Notes under the pieces: model-generated
Seen by the model: the letters and a program-made list of their open reading frames with translations, nothing else
What the model was told of the DNA's origin: nothing
Databases searched by the model: none
From: Hanleya hanleyi
Lineage: Eukaryota > Mollusca > Polyplacophora > Lepidopleurida > Hanleyidae
Length of the DNA stretch: 64,000 bases
Reading direction: 5' to 3'
Assembly: GCA_036873755.1 (NCBI GenBank)
Contig: JAVTVY010025395.1
Coordinates: forward strand, 50,722-114,721
Part shown: in pieces, positions 32,731-44,146 of the stretch
How positions within the stretch are numbered: the stretch's first letter is position 1
Layout: every line of letters begins with the position of its first letter
Position numbers and translations under genes: made by a program

Positions 32731-34190
32731 CGCTCTCCGGATATGGACATCTAATTCAAAACAACCAGCGGGGATGAAATTTACAACACATAATGGCTGA
32801 CAAAATTATTTCAAATATGGAGTTTAGGTCATGGAAGCAATCCAAATAACTCCACAGATTTTCACCATTGCAGACCCACTCTCTGTCATGGTATGGCTTT
32901 CTCAGGTGAACAAGGAATATGGATTGTGATTATCATTTACTAGTGTGTTCCATTGTCAGATACACCCTCAGATTGATTTACTTAGAAAAACTTGGTGACA
33001 AGCTTGTATGTGAATGACTCTCAACATTGTCCATTACCAAACAGGGCAGACTCCTGATATCAGCTTCACACACAATGTTGTAGTGTGTGCTTTTGAAGTA
33101 GTGCTTATACTAAACTTATGCTTATACTATGATATCATGCTGGATGCATTTTCCATTGCGCTGGTCTACAGATGAACACTTTCTGTGTCAATCATAGTTA
33201 ATGAAGACTGAATGTGGAAATCAGTCAGAAGGTGTTACACTGACATCAGAAGCTACAGCCAGCTAATATGGAATAGGGCAATTCCATGGTAACTTCTGTT
33301 ACACTTTAGCCAGAACCTTTATGCTAACACCAGAATTTTAATACTATGAATTGCATCCAGATCCTTCCAATTTTTCAAGATACTAATATTAATTGGTAAG
33401 TTTGTTTTCTACACAAACACAACAGTATGTTATCAATAATATTGAATCAATCTTCTTGCGAAGTTCAGTAACTGACGTTACAGTAAACGGACATACCCTT
33501 GGAGGGTACATTGTTTCTCTGAAAAACCTTTGAATACTATTCAATTAATCTGGGAATTGAAAGTCTTTTCTTATAATAAAATGTCTGGACTGTGTATTGT
33601 CCCAATCATGAACAACTGATGCAACACCATTTTATTTCCACCTAGCTAAACATATAACTCATGTTACAGTAACTTAAACATGTTTCTCTCGTGTCAGAAA
33701 AATGTCTCAAACAACATGAACAATGTAATAAAAGAACTGAATAAAATCTCAAATTCATCAACATGATTACTGGTCAATTCCATCAGAAATTCAAAACATA
33801 AATAGTATTGTCTGACTGTAAACGTCATGAAGGCTACATGTATAATCGTATTAAAACTTCTGGGAACTGATGGTGGCCATGGCTATTTGTATACATCAGG
33901 TTGATTCAAGTTTCAAGATCATCTGCTCTTTGTTGTAGAATAACTCATCCTGCAGAAATGGCCATTATCAATGATTCCCAGCAGCAGTCTACATCAAGAA
34001 ACACTTCATCTGTATCCATGCCAAGAGTGGTTACCACACTGAGGAAACGGACTCAGCCATACCAGTCACCAGTCTCCCAATAGCAGGGTTAGCAGTGATT
34101 TGGTGCTCTACAGCAGCAGTATCCCTTGACAGGATGAATGAGACCAGTACCCCATTTGTAATCTTAAGATGATGTACACTAGCTATTTTT
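32731..34190. other. No gene recognised
   Basis: AT-rich unique-looking DNA. The 60-aa frame at 33901-34083 has no recognisable domain. Confidence 0.35.
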
Positions 34191-34510
34191 TTTTTACACA
34201 TTTCGATGATATTATTAGAGTCATGGCCCTTCATCTCACCAGTCAATACTTTTTTGTCCGGACCATATCTTGCTTACTATTTGATGAACATCTTCAAAAC
34301 TTACATGGAAGATGCGTAGTACCACACAAATGTGCACAGTCAGATTTTCTTTACATGTTTCAATGAATTTCCACAGAGTTGTGTCCCTTTATCACATCAG
34401 TCAATAAGTTCTTGTTTGAACCAGATCTTGGTTGATATTTGACGGACAGCTTCGAAGCTTAAATGGAAGATGCCTGTAGGACTGTACAGATGTGAATGTC
34501 CGGTTATACA
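34191..34510. repeat. Diverged tandem repeat, two ~155-bp units
   Basis: ACACATTTCGATGATATT (34197) and ACATGTTTCAATGAATTT (34353) open units that share CAGTCAATA, GGAAGATGC and CACAAATGTG/TACAGATGTG. A third unit starts at about 34507. Confidence 0.6.
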
Positions 34511-34539
34511 CATTTCAATAAGCGGGTGGTTGGGTGGGT

Positions 34540-34590
34540 TCAGGTTCCTGTTGCTTCAATGCATTTTGCTGAGAAGCAACAGGAACTTGA
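34540..34590 (+). repeat. 18-bp-stem hairpin
   Basis: TCAGGTTCCTGTTGCTTC (34540-34557) pairs with GAAGCAACAGGAACTTGA (34573-34590), with one G-T pair and a 15-base loop. A related but imperfect hairpin (CTGCTTCAAAGA/TCTTTGAAGTAGCAG) lies at about 34712-34745. Confidence 0.65.
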
Positions 34591-34769
34591 TAATGTGATA
34601 TCTAGCACTGTAATATCACTTGTCTTTATTGCACCATGTAAGCGTCTTGTCTTCGTCTTGTGCGCTGTCTTCAGTGTTTTATAGGGTGGATGGAGGGTGT
34701 CTGGTTCCATGCTGCTTCAAAGATTTCTTCTTTGAAGTAGCAGGAACACAACTGGTCTGGGTGGTGCTT

Positions 34770-34838
34770 AGTTGGTTCGTCGTGATATAGCTGAAATATT
34801 GTTGAAAGCGACGTTAAATTCTATTCACTCACTCACTC
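34770..34838 (+). repeat. SINE-type 3' tail ending in CACT repeats
   Basis: CGTGATATAGCTGAAATATT, then GAAAGCGACGTTAAATTC and CACTCACTCACTCA. This tail is very common in vetigastropod genomes from memory, and is one reason for the organism guess. Confidence 0.65.
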
Positions 34839-35869
34839 ATTTCAATAATTATTCATGAGTTGTGAGTAATTGCAAGAAAATCGAATCAACTAGGTTGCTC
34901 ATGTTACAGGACCCCATTCTGGTAACTCATGTTACGATGTTCAGTAGCTTCATGAAAAAAAATTTATGCTTGGATGAAATGTTAATTTCAGTGCTATAAT
35001 TTCTTTCAGTGTGTCTCAAAGGCAGAAAAAATGAACCGCGCAGACAAGAACTTCAATAATAATTTTCTATGAAAACTAAATACTGTCCCTTTTCGGTAAC
35101 CCAGTTACAATAACTCAACACCAAAGATATGCTCCTTCAACCACTAGTTTTAGAATGACACTTCTCCAATAAAAAGTTTAAAACTATTTTGGTTCAGCTG
35201 GCTATAACTGGCCAGATGAATTCTAATCAACAGTGAAATATCAGTAATTTGTACATTTGAAGGGTTGAAAATTTTGGTAGTCATTAAAACTGCCAAATTT
35301 TTCAAAATCAATCAGTAAATGAGTTTATCAGCATTAAATTGTGAACCTAAAGGGACCTACCCAGAAAAATAAATGCATCATTTAACCCGCAGCTGAAATT
35401 TTATATCGAAAGTTTTGTCTGTGATATCGTGGAATTGCACAATATCTCAATAACAAAAAATCATAGCGAGTTGAAATGTTATGCATGTTGTTTTGATGCA
35501 GTAGTATGCAAAACTAATCTACATTAGCTCAGTAAATTGGAACCTGTTACGTTCTCGATATTTGCTCAGCAGTAAGAGAATAGATCAAGGACTGGTTGGT
35601 CCGGTGTTGGGTTACTGTGATGATATAATATCACGTCTGCCGTCAACAAGGAACTTCAGTGAGGAAAATGTTATAAAAGTGGCACTGGAACAGCTCTCTC
35701 ACATGTGGTCACGATTGTGATTATGACTGAAATATTGCATATGCTACTCATTATGAAAGACCATTTGCCATTAACTTTATCCATTTTTGTATGGCCTATG
35801 TTACAAACAGTTCTTACCTTGAGACTGTTTGGCAAAATTCCATTCGCATTAAAAAAAACACGTCATTCT
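34839..35869. other. No gene recognised
   Basis: AT-rich. The 108-aa frame at 35705-36031 overlaps the satellite and the DIRS end and is rejected. Confidence 0.35.
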
Positions 35870-35954
35870 GACTCTACCTCACAAAAGCTTCACTTTGACA
35901 TCTCCCACGACCCATTCAAACCAATAGTGGCCCATATCGGCCTCAAAATGTCTA
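35870..35954. repeat. 155-bp-family satellite, left of the DIRS insertion
   Basis: It contains AGCTTCACTTTGACATCTC, CCAATAGTGGCCC and CAAAATGTCTA, the first half of a unit. The second half (TTTCCATACCC) resumes at 45731. Confidence 0.75.
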
Positions 35955-36117
35955 GTTTTTGCATTAAAGCTTCCCTTCTATTACAAACCGCCATTATTCT
36001 CCTCTGGAGATCTCATTTGCAAAAGAACTAAAAGAGTTAACTCCCCTGATCCTGGGTTACCCAGGCAACGTGTTCCACGCATGCGCCCTTTGATCCCTGA
36101 TTCTTCATATTTTCCTT
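35955..36117. repeat. DIRS left inverted terminal repeat
   Basis: GCCATTATTC...CTCTGGAGATCTCATTTGC...CCTGGGTTACCCAGGCAACG...TGATTCTTCAT is inverted at 45546-45690. The first ~25 bp (GTTTTTGCATTAAAGC) differ from the right end, as usual for DIRS. Confidence 0.9.
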
Positions 36118-36205
36118 TTGCAAGCCAGCGTAGCTGACGTGTTTGGAAGATCTCTGCTGTGATTTACAATCTAGCGTAGTAAAAGTATATTTATAGTAGG
36201 AAGGT

Positions 36206-37894
36206 TTGGTAAGCAGTATGTCTGATGTAGTCACTCCTTCGTCTCGACATTCTGATCGTTGTACTGTATATCAAACTTACAGGTCGCTTGCAGATCGTCA
36301 CTCTGCGTGCCATCTTTGCCGACCGCAGATTTGCACACAAAGCAACTCGTGCAGTGAATGCGTGGACTGGGACGACGCAGTGTGGCATAGATATTCGACC
36401 TTCATGCAGTCTACGGCTATAGCAACATCTGTAAACGTTGACCGACTGAAAGGGAAAAGAAGAGCTGCAGCCCAGCGTTTCCTACAGGGAATTCAAGCCT
36501 CAAACTTGAATCCCAGTCATTTGGTTTTGACGACCTTACCGACGGTAGTAAGGACCCCCCCCCCGGCACAGTACAGGGATGTTTTGAACCTGGAGGATCA
36601 TTCCGATTCGGATCTTACTCATAAGATGACGACCCATGTCAAGCTTTCTGATCCGGACCCTCTACATTTGGACACCTTCTCATCCCGGATCCGAACATCA
36701 TCATCCCGAAGCCCGGACTCCCCGGTCGAACTTGAGATGGTATCAGCGCCGAAGTCGGACTCTACAATTAAAGTGAAGAAACCGGCCACGGTACAGCTCA
36801 AAGCCCGGGAGCCGGAACATCAACTTCCCGGAAAATCGAGCCGGAATGCAGACCGGGACCCGGATATCCGAGAACATTCCCGTAAACCGGACACTCGAAC
36901 TACGGAAGACCGGAACGACCATACAAGGCACACAACCCGGAGTTCCGATCATCATCATTCAAGGGATAAAGATCGCCTTCCCCGTCCCGGACGTCGCTCT
37001 CGTAGCCCGGATCGTCGGCGAGTCGAAAATATGGATCGTGAGAGGAACCGGAATCCGGTCTCGGATTTTCGACATTATCAGCGCCATTCTCGGATAGAAG
37101 ATCGAGATCGAGAGACGACCAGACATAAAAGCCGGGAACCCCGGGAGAAATTTATTCGGACGAGTCCCCGTTATCAACCACGTTACCGTAGTCCACCCAG
37201 ATATCGGCGACAGAGTCCCTTATGGCCAGGGTTTGGAAATCGAAACTTATCTTTTCTGGGTCCACGTGAACCTCGCCGTAGATCACGCTCTCCCAGACGG
37301 CACCAGCCAACAGAGATGAGTGGACATCAGGCACAAGTTGTAAAATCTACACAAGAAGAAATTTCCAAAAACCGGACTACCTCCCCGAAACGGAAACGGA
37401 CTTTACGGGAATCTGACGCAATCCACTCCAGTTTAGCTGTTCTTTCATCACCACAGAAGCGTAAAGAGAGAACACGCACAGACACGTTGCCGACAACCAC
37501 GCCGTTGCCCCAGACGCAAATTTCTGATAAATCTTCGGAGAGTGAGAGAAGTCAGAGATCTCGATCAACTTCAACTTCCCCACCACCGAAACGAAGACGG
37601 AGTCGTTCTCCTTCGGCAGACATGTCCGTATCACCACCACCGGAGTCGGACTCTGATTCCGACAAGAAAGAAGCTATTCCATTCAAGACCAAGATGGCGG
37701 CGATTTATAAGCTCAAACCTAACATCGCCCGACCTTCTGAAGATGAGAAGTCCCAAGCTCAAAAGGAGAAGCGTTTAACGGCAGCCTCTAGTTCTGCTGA
37801 GGGTCTACCCCCTGTAGACCAGGCGACCCGACAACCTTTCCCCCATCTCCGGAGTGGGAAAGATTATTGGACCAGTACGAGGACAATAAGTTAA
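36206..37894 (+). pseudogene. DIRS gag-like ORF1, N-terminal part
   Basis: The 562-aa frame begins with a Cys/His/Trp-rich segment (CHLCRPQIC...CSECVDW, residues ~37-53), followed by a long Arg/Ser-rich region with several RSRSP words (about residues 260-380 and 470-490). That composition fits the nucleic-acid-binding ORF1 (gag) of DIRS elements. The frame leaves the conserved gag reading frame at about 37840, where a small indel shifts it to a premature stop at 37894. The conserved continuation (WERLLDQYED) is in the next frame. The start at 36206 follows the left terminal repeat by 89 bp and is plausible. The RS-rich region has a CCGGA bias unlike the flanks. Confidence 0.75.
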
Positions 37895-39034
37895 CTTCCA
37901 ATGCTGTATACCCTAAACGTCCGGGAGTCTTCAAGCCGTATATACTTCATAACAGGTTACTACCGGATAAGCCAGCACGTGTAGATGGTGACATCAGCAC
38001 TATTTCTTTGACACCGAAGCCGTCCATCATCGACCTCCCCGTCTTACAGGCATTACAGGTTGAGGAGATGATGCTAAATCAACACCGGATAACCTCTTAC
38101 ACCGACTATTTCATCGCTGGAATGAAAAATCTCATTAAGGAAATTGGCGAACGCCCTCAACAGAAGGAAGCCGTTCCCATCATGACGAATGAGGTCGATT
38201 TTTTATGGGGATTCCTCGACTCCTTAGACAGAGCCAACGCCGACATCATGCAGACTGCCGCGTTCTCCTTTTCTACAGTACTTCAAGCAAGAAGAGCGGC
38301 TCATTTAAACAACTGAATTACAACACATATAAGGGAAGTGGGAAGAGGTGACGACATACTGACTGCGTCATATGACTTCACAGAATAGTCTTCTGGTAAA
38401 CCTATTCTAAAGCACATACCAAGAATCTAACGATTCGTGATATGTGTTGTATCTCAGCTACGCTTTTATTGCACCTGTTCATGTGGCAACATGGATGATA
38501 TGACCACACGGCCCCTAGCACCGGCATAAGCGGTATTAGATACAAATCTAGAGAGCTATGATGGAAATGCTCTGACAACTCCAATTCTGGTAATTGGTGA
38601 GCTGTTTCGCAGTGACAACTCGTACATTGGCGATTGGTGAGCTGTATCGTCGTGAGATGTAAATGACGGCAATTAACACAAAAGACTAGTCTGTAAGGCC
38701 CGAGACAGACGTTACACCGCATGCTAAGACGACATTATTACAGCAACCCTTCGCTTCACATATGTTGTTTAACGATGCCATCCAGACTGTCAGATCAGAG
38801 GTTCAAGATGAGAGATCTTCCCGACTCATTGACGTTTTAGCGAAACAGCGCCCCACTCTGGACAAGTTCAGCAGACCGAAGGGTCAAAGGAAGACATCAG
38901 GACAGACCTTTACCAAGACCACCAAGAGCGACCAGCCCAAACGGGGCAGCTTTCGAGGTAAAGACAAACGACGTGGTGGACCTCAGTTCCAACCCCCAGC
39001 CCCTAGGGGACGGGACTCCGGACACCGTAACTAA
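37867..39034 (+). pseudogene. DIRS gag C-terminal region, copy 1 (interrupted)
   Basis: The gag continuation has KRPGVFKPYILHNRL, MTNEVDFLWGFLDSLDRANA and SFSTVLQARRAAHL. It then breaks at 38318, where 385 bp are inserted, and resumes after 38702 to end with RGKDKRRGG and a stop at 39034. The same stretch is uninterrupted in copy 2 (41251-42042), which proves the insertion. Confidence 0.8.
38318..38702. mobile_element. 385-bp insertion in DIRS copy 1
   Basis: It is absent from copy 2, where CAACTGAAGACAGACG is continuous. It begins TTACAACACAT and ends CTGTAAGGCCCG. It holds a diverged domain B of the CGTCTAG-family repeat (TGTATCTCAGCTACGCTTTT, about 38440) and two GATTGGTGAGCTGT-type repeats about 50 bp apart. 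No clear target duplication or terminal repeat beyond TTACA/TGTAA. Confidence 0.85.
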
Positions 39035-39118
39035 TCAACTGACAGCTCCATCCAATCTCATCATTCCTCCATTTCATCAATTTCAGCATCCGATCGTCGG
39101 AGGACGTCTGCAGACGTT

Positions 39119-39930
39119 TTGGCAGAATTGGGAGCCCATTACCAACGACAGGTGAGCCATAAGAACCTTAAGGGACGGATTTCATCTCACATTCCTGAAG
39201 TTCCCACGTCTCATCAGGTATCCACAGCCCTAGAAATTCCCGATTCGACCAGAACATCTGCAGACCTTAATCTCTTCAGTTCAGATGTTAATCAAGAAAC
39301 AAGCCATACGAGAGCTCAGCCAAGACGAAGACACTCCCGGGTTTTACAGTCCAGTGTTCCTCGTCCCAAAGAAGGGCGCCGATCAACTGCGCATGATCTT
39401 AGATTTCCGAGGTCTAAACAAAGACCGTCTAGCGACGCCTCCAAGGTTCAAGATGCCGTCCATTCCTTCCTTGCGGTCCCGACTCCCACTGAAGACTTGG
39501 ATGGTATCCATCGACCTTCAAGACGCCTATCTTCATATTCCCATTTACTCACTTCATCGACTTTATCTTCGTTTCGCCGTTGCCGGAAGGAGGTTCGAGT
39601 GGCAGGTTCTTCCTTTCGGCATGTCCATCGCCCCGTAGTGTTTCACCCGCATTACTCAGCCCAGCGTTTCATTTCTTCACCTACGGGGCATCAACATCGA
39701 GATTTACATAGACGACATCCTGCTGTGGTCCGTGGACGAGAATCTTCTCAGAGCCCAAAAAGATTTCGTCCTTCAGGTCCTACGTCAGATTGGTTTCATC
39801 CCTCACCCGGAAAAATCAGAACTATAACCGGCTCAACAGAGGCATTACATAGGAGCATTCATCGATTCTCAGAGGGGCATAATCCTACCGCCGGAAGATC
39901 GATGGAACAAAATCCAACAAATATAACAAG
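39119..39930 (+). pseudogene. DIRS reverse transcriptase, copy 1
   Basis: The frame from 39285 gives YSPVFLVPKKGADQLRMILD, motif A VSIDLQDAYLH (intact aspartate) and FEWQVLPFGMS. It then hits a stop at 39636-39638 where copy 2 has Trp. It continues past YIDDILLW to a second stop at about 39824 and a small indel near 39925. The active site is better kept than in copy 2 but the frame is broken. Confidence 0.8.
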
Positions 39931-41257
39931 ACAATTCTTATCGTCACAATACCAACCATTGCAGCGGTGGCAGGTACTACTAGGATGGCTAACTTCAACA
40001 CAGGATTTGACACCGTGGGGCCGACTACAGGTACGACATCTACAATTCCATGTTCAACCGTTCCTACGAATGGAAACAGACAACCCGATGGTGCCAGTAC
40101 CACAAAATCTCCATGCACATCTCAGATGGTGGCAGCATCAACTCAATGTGATGATTGGGGTACCATTTCGTCCGCCTCATCCAGACCGCTATCTTTTCAC
40201 AGATGCATCGCTAACGGGCTGGGGAGCACACATGGGGGCTGGGCAGTTGCCGGGGGCTGGTCCCAAGAGGAAGCCGAACTTCACATCAATGTCCTCGAGA
40301 TGTCGGCCATCATTCATGCTGTCCAACACCGGCTATCTCACATATCCCAGTCATCTCTTCTAGTGGCCACAGACAACATGACAGTAACAGCGTATGTGAA
40401 CAAGCAGGGCGGCACGAGATCACATCAACTATTTCTGAAGACATTGGACTTACTTCAGCTAGCTCAGCTTCATCAGTTCCATATACGAGCACGGTATATA
40501 CCGGGGAAACTCAACGTTCTGGCAGATGCCTTGTCCAGACCAGACAAGATCCTGCAGACGGAGTGGATGCTACACCCACAGGTTTTTCAGAGCGTAGCAC
40601 AGATTTGGAATCAACCTCAACTAGACCTATTTGCGACCAGGCACAACAAACAGATAGCATGCTTTGTCAGCCCAGTCCCAGATCCGCAGGCTCTAGCCGT
40701 AGATGCGTTGTCGTTGGACTGGAACGGCCTACTAGCCTACGCCTTCCCTCCAATAGCCTTGATTCAGATGATCCTCAAGAAAATTTCAGAGGAACGATGT
40801 ATCATCATCATGATAATCTCGTGGTGGCCTCAACGACCTTGGTTCCCGCAATTACTACTGCTACTCACAGACACGCCTCGGCGACTACCAGTGTGGCGAA
40901 CTCTTCTCAGCCAGCATCGTCAGGGAGTTGTCCACGAGAATCCGGCCTGGATGAATTTACACGCCTGCAGACTATCGAGCATTCCCTCAGAACAAAAGGA
41001 TTTTCAACGGAGGTTGCACAAACGATGGTCAATGACAACAGGAAATCAACCAATCAAGTATACCAATCAAAATGGAAGTATTTCAGAACGTGGTGCAGAG
41101 ACAATCAGCTTAATCCCGATTCTGCCTCTCTACCCATAATTGCTGATTTTCTCCTCCATCTACATAGAGACAGACACTTCCAGCACAGTACGATAGAGGG
41201 TTATCGATCTGCCTTATCTAGAGTTCTACGTCTATCCATCAACTTAGATATTGGACA
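39931..41257 (+). pseudogene. DIRS RNase H, methyltransferase-like and recombinase N-terminus, copy 1
   Basis: RNase H residues are LFTDAS (about 40195), LEMSAI, VATDNMTV and NVLADALSRP. A one-base deletion at about 40237 (compare copy 2) shifts frame in the middle of the domain. The following DLFATRHN...VSPVPDP...AYAFPP segment is the methyltransferase-like region of DIRS elements. The recombinase core-binding part (KWKYFRTWCRDNQ, GYRSALSRVLRL) starts in an overlapping frame near 40940 and is cut at 41257 by the duplication junction, so copy 1 has no catalytic recombinase domain. Confidence 0.8.
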
Positions 41258-42042
41258 AGTGGAAAAGATTATTGGACCAGTACGAGGAAAATAAGTTGAC
41301 TTCCAATGCTGTATACCCTAAACGTCCGGGAGTCTTCAAGCCGTATATACTTCATAACAGGTTACTACCGGATAAACCGGCACGTATAGATGGTGACATC
41401 AGCACTATTTCTTTGACACCGAAGCCGTCCATCATCTTACAGACATTACAGGTTGAGGAGATGATGCTACATCAACACCGGATAACCTCTTTCACCGACT
41501 ATTTCACCGTTGGAATGAAAAATCTCATTACGGAAATTGGCGAACGCCCTCAGCAGAAGGAAGCCGTTCCCATCATGACGAATGAGGTCGATTTTTTGTG
41601 GGGATTCCTCGACTCCTTAGACAGAGCCAACGCCCACATCATGCAGACTGCCGCGTTCTCCTTTTCTACAGTACTTCAAGCAAGGAGGGCGGCTCATTTA
41701 AAACAACTGAAGACAGACGTTACACCGCATGCTAAGACGACATTATTACAGCAACCCTTCGCTTCACATATGTTGTTTAACGATGCCATCCAGACTCTCA
41801 GATCAGAGGTTCAAGATGAGAGATCTTCCCGACTCATTGACGTTTTAGCGAAACAGCGCCCCACTCTGGACAAGTTCAGCAGACCGAAGGGTCAAGGGAA
41901 GACATCAGCACAGACCTTTACCAAGACCACCAAGAGCGACCAGCCCAAACGGGGCAGCTTTCGAGGTAAAGACAAACGACGTGGTGGACCAATGTTCCAG
42001 CTCCCAGCCCCTAGGGGACGGGACTCCGGACACCGTAACTAA
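41251..42042 (+). pseudogene. DIRS gag C-terminal region, copy 2
   Basis: A 263-aa uninterrupted frame from RLLDQYEENKL to RDSGHRN. Compared with copy 1 it lacks four residues near IIDLP and the 385-bp insertion. The start is not native: the frame opens across the duplication junction, so the N-terminal Cys-rich and RS-rich gag parts are missing in this copy. Confidence 0.8.
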
Positions 42043-42292
42043 TCAACTGACAGCTCCATCCAATCTCATCATTCCTCCATTTCATTAATTTCAGCATCCG
42101 GTCGTCGGAGGACGTCTGCAGACGTTTTGGCAGAATTGGGAGTCCATTACCAACGACAGGTGGGCCATAAGAACCTTAAGGGACGGATTTCATCTCACAT
42201 TCCTGAAGTTCCCACGTCTCATCAGGTATCCACAGCCCCCGAAATTCCCGATTCGTCCAGAACATCTGCAGACCTTAATCTCTTCAGTTCAG

Positions 42293-43198
42293 ATGTTAAT
42301 CAAGAAACAAGCCATACGAGAGCTCAGCCAAGACGAAGACACTCCCGGGTTTTACAGTCCAGTGTTCCTCGTCCCAAAGAAGGGCTCCGATCAACTGCGC
42401 ATGATCTTAGATCTCCGACGTCTAAACAAAGACCATCTAGCGACGTCGCCAAGGTTCAAGATGCCGTCCATTCCTTCCTTGCGGTCCCGACTCCCACTGA
42501 AGACTTGGATGGTATCCATCGACCTTCAAACCGCCTATCTTCATATTTCCATTTACTCACCTCATCGACTTTATCTTCGTTTCGCCGTTGCCAGAAGGAT
42601 GTTCGAGTGGCAGGTTCTTCCTTTTGGCATATCCATCGCCCCGTGGTGTTTCACCCGCATTACTCAGCCCATCGTTTCATTTCTTCACCTACGGGGCATC
42701 AACATCGAGATTTACATAGACGACATCCTGCTGTGGTCCGTGGACGAGAATCTTCTCAGAGCCCAAACAGATTTCGTCTTTCAGGTCCTACGTCAGATTG
42801 GTTTCATCCCTCACCCGGAAAAATCAGAACTACAACCGGCTCAACAGAGGCATTACATAGGAGCATTCATCGATTCTCAGAGGGGCATAATCCTACCGCC
42901 GGAAGATCGATGGAACAAAATCCAACAAATAATAAGACAATTCTTCTCTTCACAATACCAACCATTGCAGCGGTGGCAGGTACTACTAGGACTGCTAACT
43001 TCAACACAGAATTTGACACCGTGGGGCCGACTACAGGTACGACATCTACAATTCCATGTTCAATCGTTCCTACGAATGGAAACAGACAACCCGATGGTGC
43101 CAGTACCACAAAATCTCCATGCACATCTCAGATGGTGGCAGCATCGACTCAATGTGATGATCGGGGTACCATTTCGTTCGCCTCATCCAGACCGCTAG
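42293..43198 (+). pseudogene. DIRS reverse transcriptase, copy 2
   Basis: A 301-aa frame with motif A SIDLQTAYLH (D77 present, the next conserved D changed to T), FEWQVLPFGIS and motif C YIDD (141-144). It ends at a TAG (43196-43198) that is a Tyr codon in copy 1, and the same frame continues into RNase H (LFTDAS). A single in-frame stop therefore separates the domains. The Met is arbitrary; coding similarity starts slightly upstream. A 648-aa frame over the same DNA (42127-44073) is mostly a shadow, and only its last part is real recombinase. Confidence 0.85.
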
Positions 43199-44146
43199 CT
43201 TTTCACAGATGCATCGCTAACGGGCTGGGGAGCACACATGGGGGACTGGGAAGTTGCCGGGCGCTGGTCCCAAGAGAAAGCCCAACTTCACATCAATGTC
43301 CTCGAGATGTCGGCCATCATTCATGCTGTGCAACACTGGCTACCTCACATATCCCAGTCATCTCTTCTAATGGCCACAGACAACATGACAGTAACAGCGT
43401 ATGTGAACAAGCAGGGCGGCACGAGATCACATCAACTATTTCTGAAGACATTGGACTTACTTCAGCTAGCTCAGCTTCATCAGTTCCATATACGAGCACG
43501 GTATATACCGGGGAAACTCAACGTTCTGGCAGATGCCTTGTCCAGACCAGACAAGATCCTGCAGACGGAGTGGATGCTACACCCAGAGGTTTTTCAGAGC
43601 GTAGCACAGATTTGGGATCAACCTCAACTAGACCTATTTGCGACCAGGCACAACAAACAGATAGCATGCTTTGTCAGCCCAGTCCCAGATCCGCAGGCTC
43701 TAGCCGTAGATGCGTTGTCGTTGGACTGGAACGGCCTACTAGCCTACGCCTTCCCTCCAATAGCCTTGATTCAGATGATCCTCAAGAAAATTTCGGAGGA
43801 ACGATGTATCATCATCATGATAATCCCGTGGTGGCCTCAACGACCTTGGTTCCCGCAATTACTACTGCTACTCACAGACACGCCTCGGCGACTACCAGTG
43901 TGGCGAACTCTTCTCAGCCAGCATCGTCAGGGAGTTGTCCACGAGAATCCGGCCTGGATGAATTTACACGCCTGCAGACTATCGAGCATTCCCTCGGAAC
44001 AAAAGGATTTTCAACGGAGGTTGCACAAACGATGGTCAATGACAACAGGAAATCAACCAATCAAGTATACTAATCAAAATGGAAGTATTTCAGAACGTGG
44101 TGCAGAGACAATCAGCTTAATCCCGATTCTGCCTCTCTACCCATAA
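43199..44146 (+). pseudogene. DIRS RNase H and methyltransferase-like region, copy 2
   Basis: Continues the reverse transcriptase frame after the stop. RNase H residues are TDAS, LEMSAI, MATDNMTV and NVLADALSRP. The region DLFATRHNKQ...PVPDPQALAVDAL...AYAFPP follows, then IMIIPWWPQRPWF, which resembles the Dam-like methyltransferase region described in DIRS1-type elements. The frame ends at about 44146, overlapping the recombinase in another frame, as in other DIRS elements. Confidence 0.8.

Larger units (their letters stand above)
37853..41257. repeat. DIRS internal tandem duplication, copy 1
   Basis: It runs from gag (AGTGGGAAAGATTATTGGAC) to the N-terminal part of the recombinase, ending at TTGGACA. 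It is 3,405 bp because of the 385-bp insertion at 38318-38702. It is otherwise nearly identical to 41258-44264. Confidence 0.95.

Noticed and set aside
36206..37894. A host SR-type splicing factor gene
   Set aside because: The RS-rich frame lies inside the DIRS ends, starts just after its terminal repeat and runs into the gag region in the next frame; no RNA-recognition motif is seen.
39119..40363. 414-aa plus-strand open frame in DIRS copy 1
   Set aside because: Mostly a shadow of the reverse transcriptase frame; only the stretch from about 39930 to 40237 is in the pol frame after an indel.
42127..44073. 648-aa plus-strand open frame
   Set aside because: Over most of its length it is out of frame with the reverse transcriptase and RNase H motifs; only the last part overlaps real recombinase coding. 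It is open because of the biased composition of the DIRS sequence.
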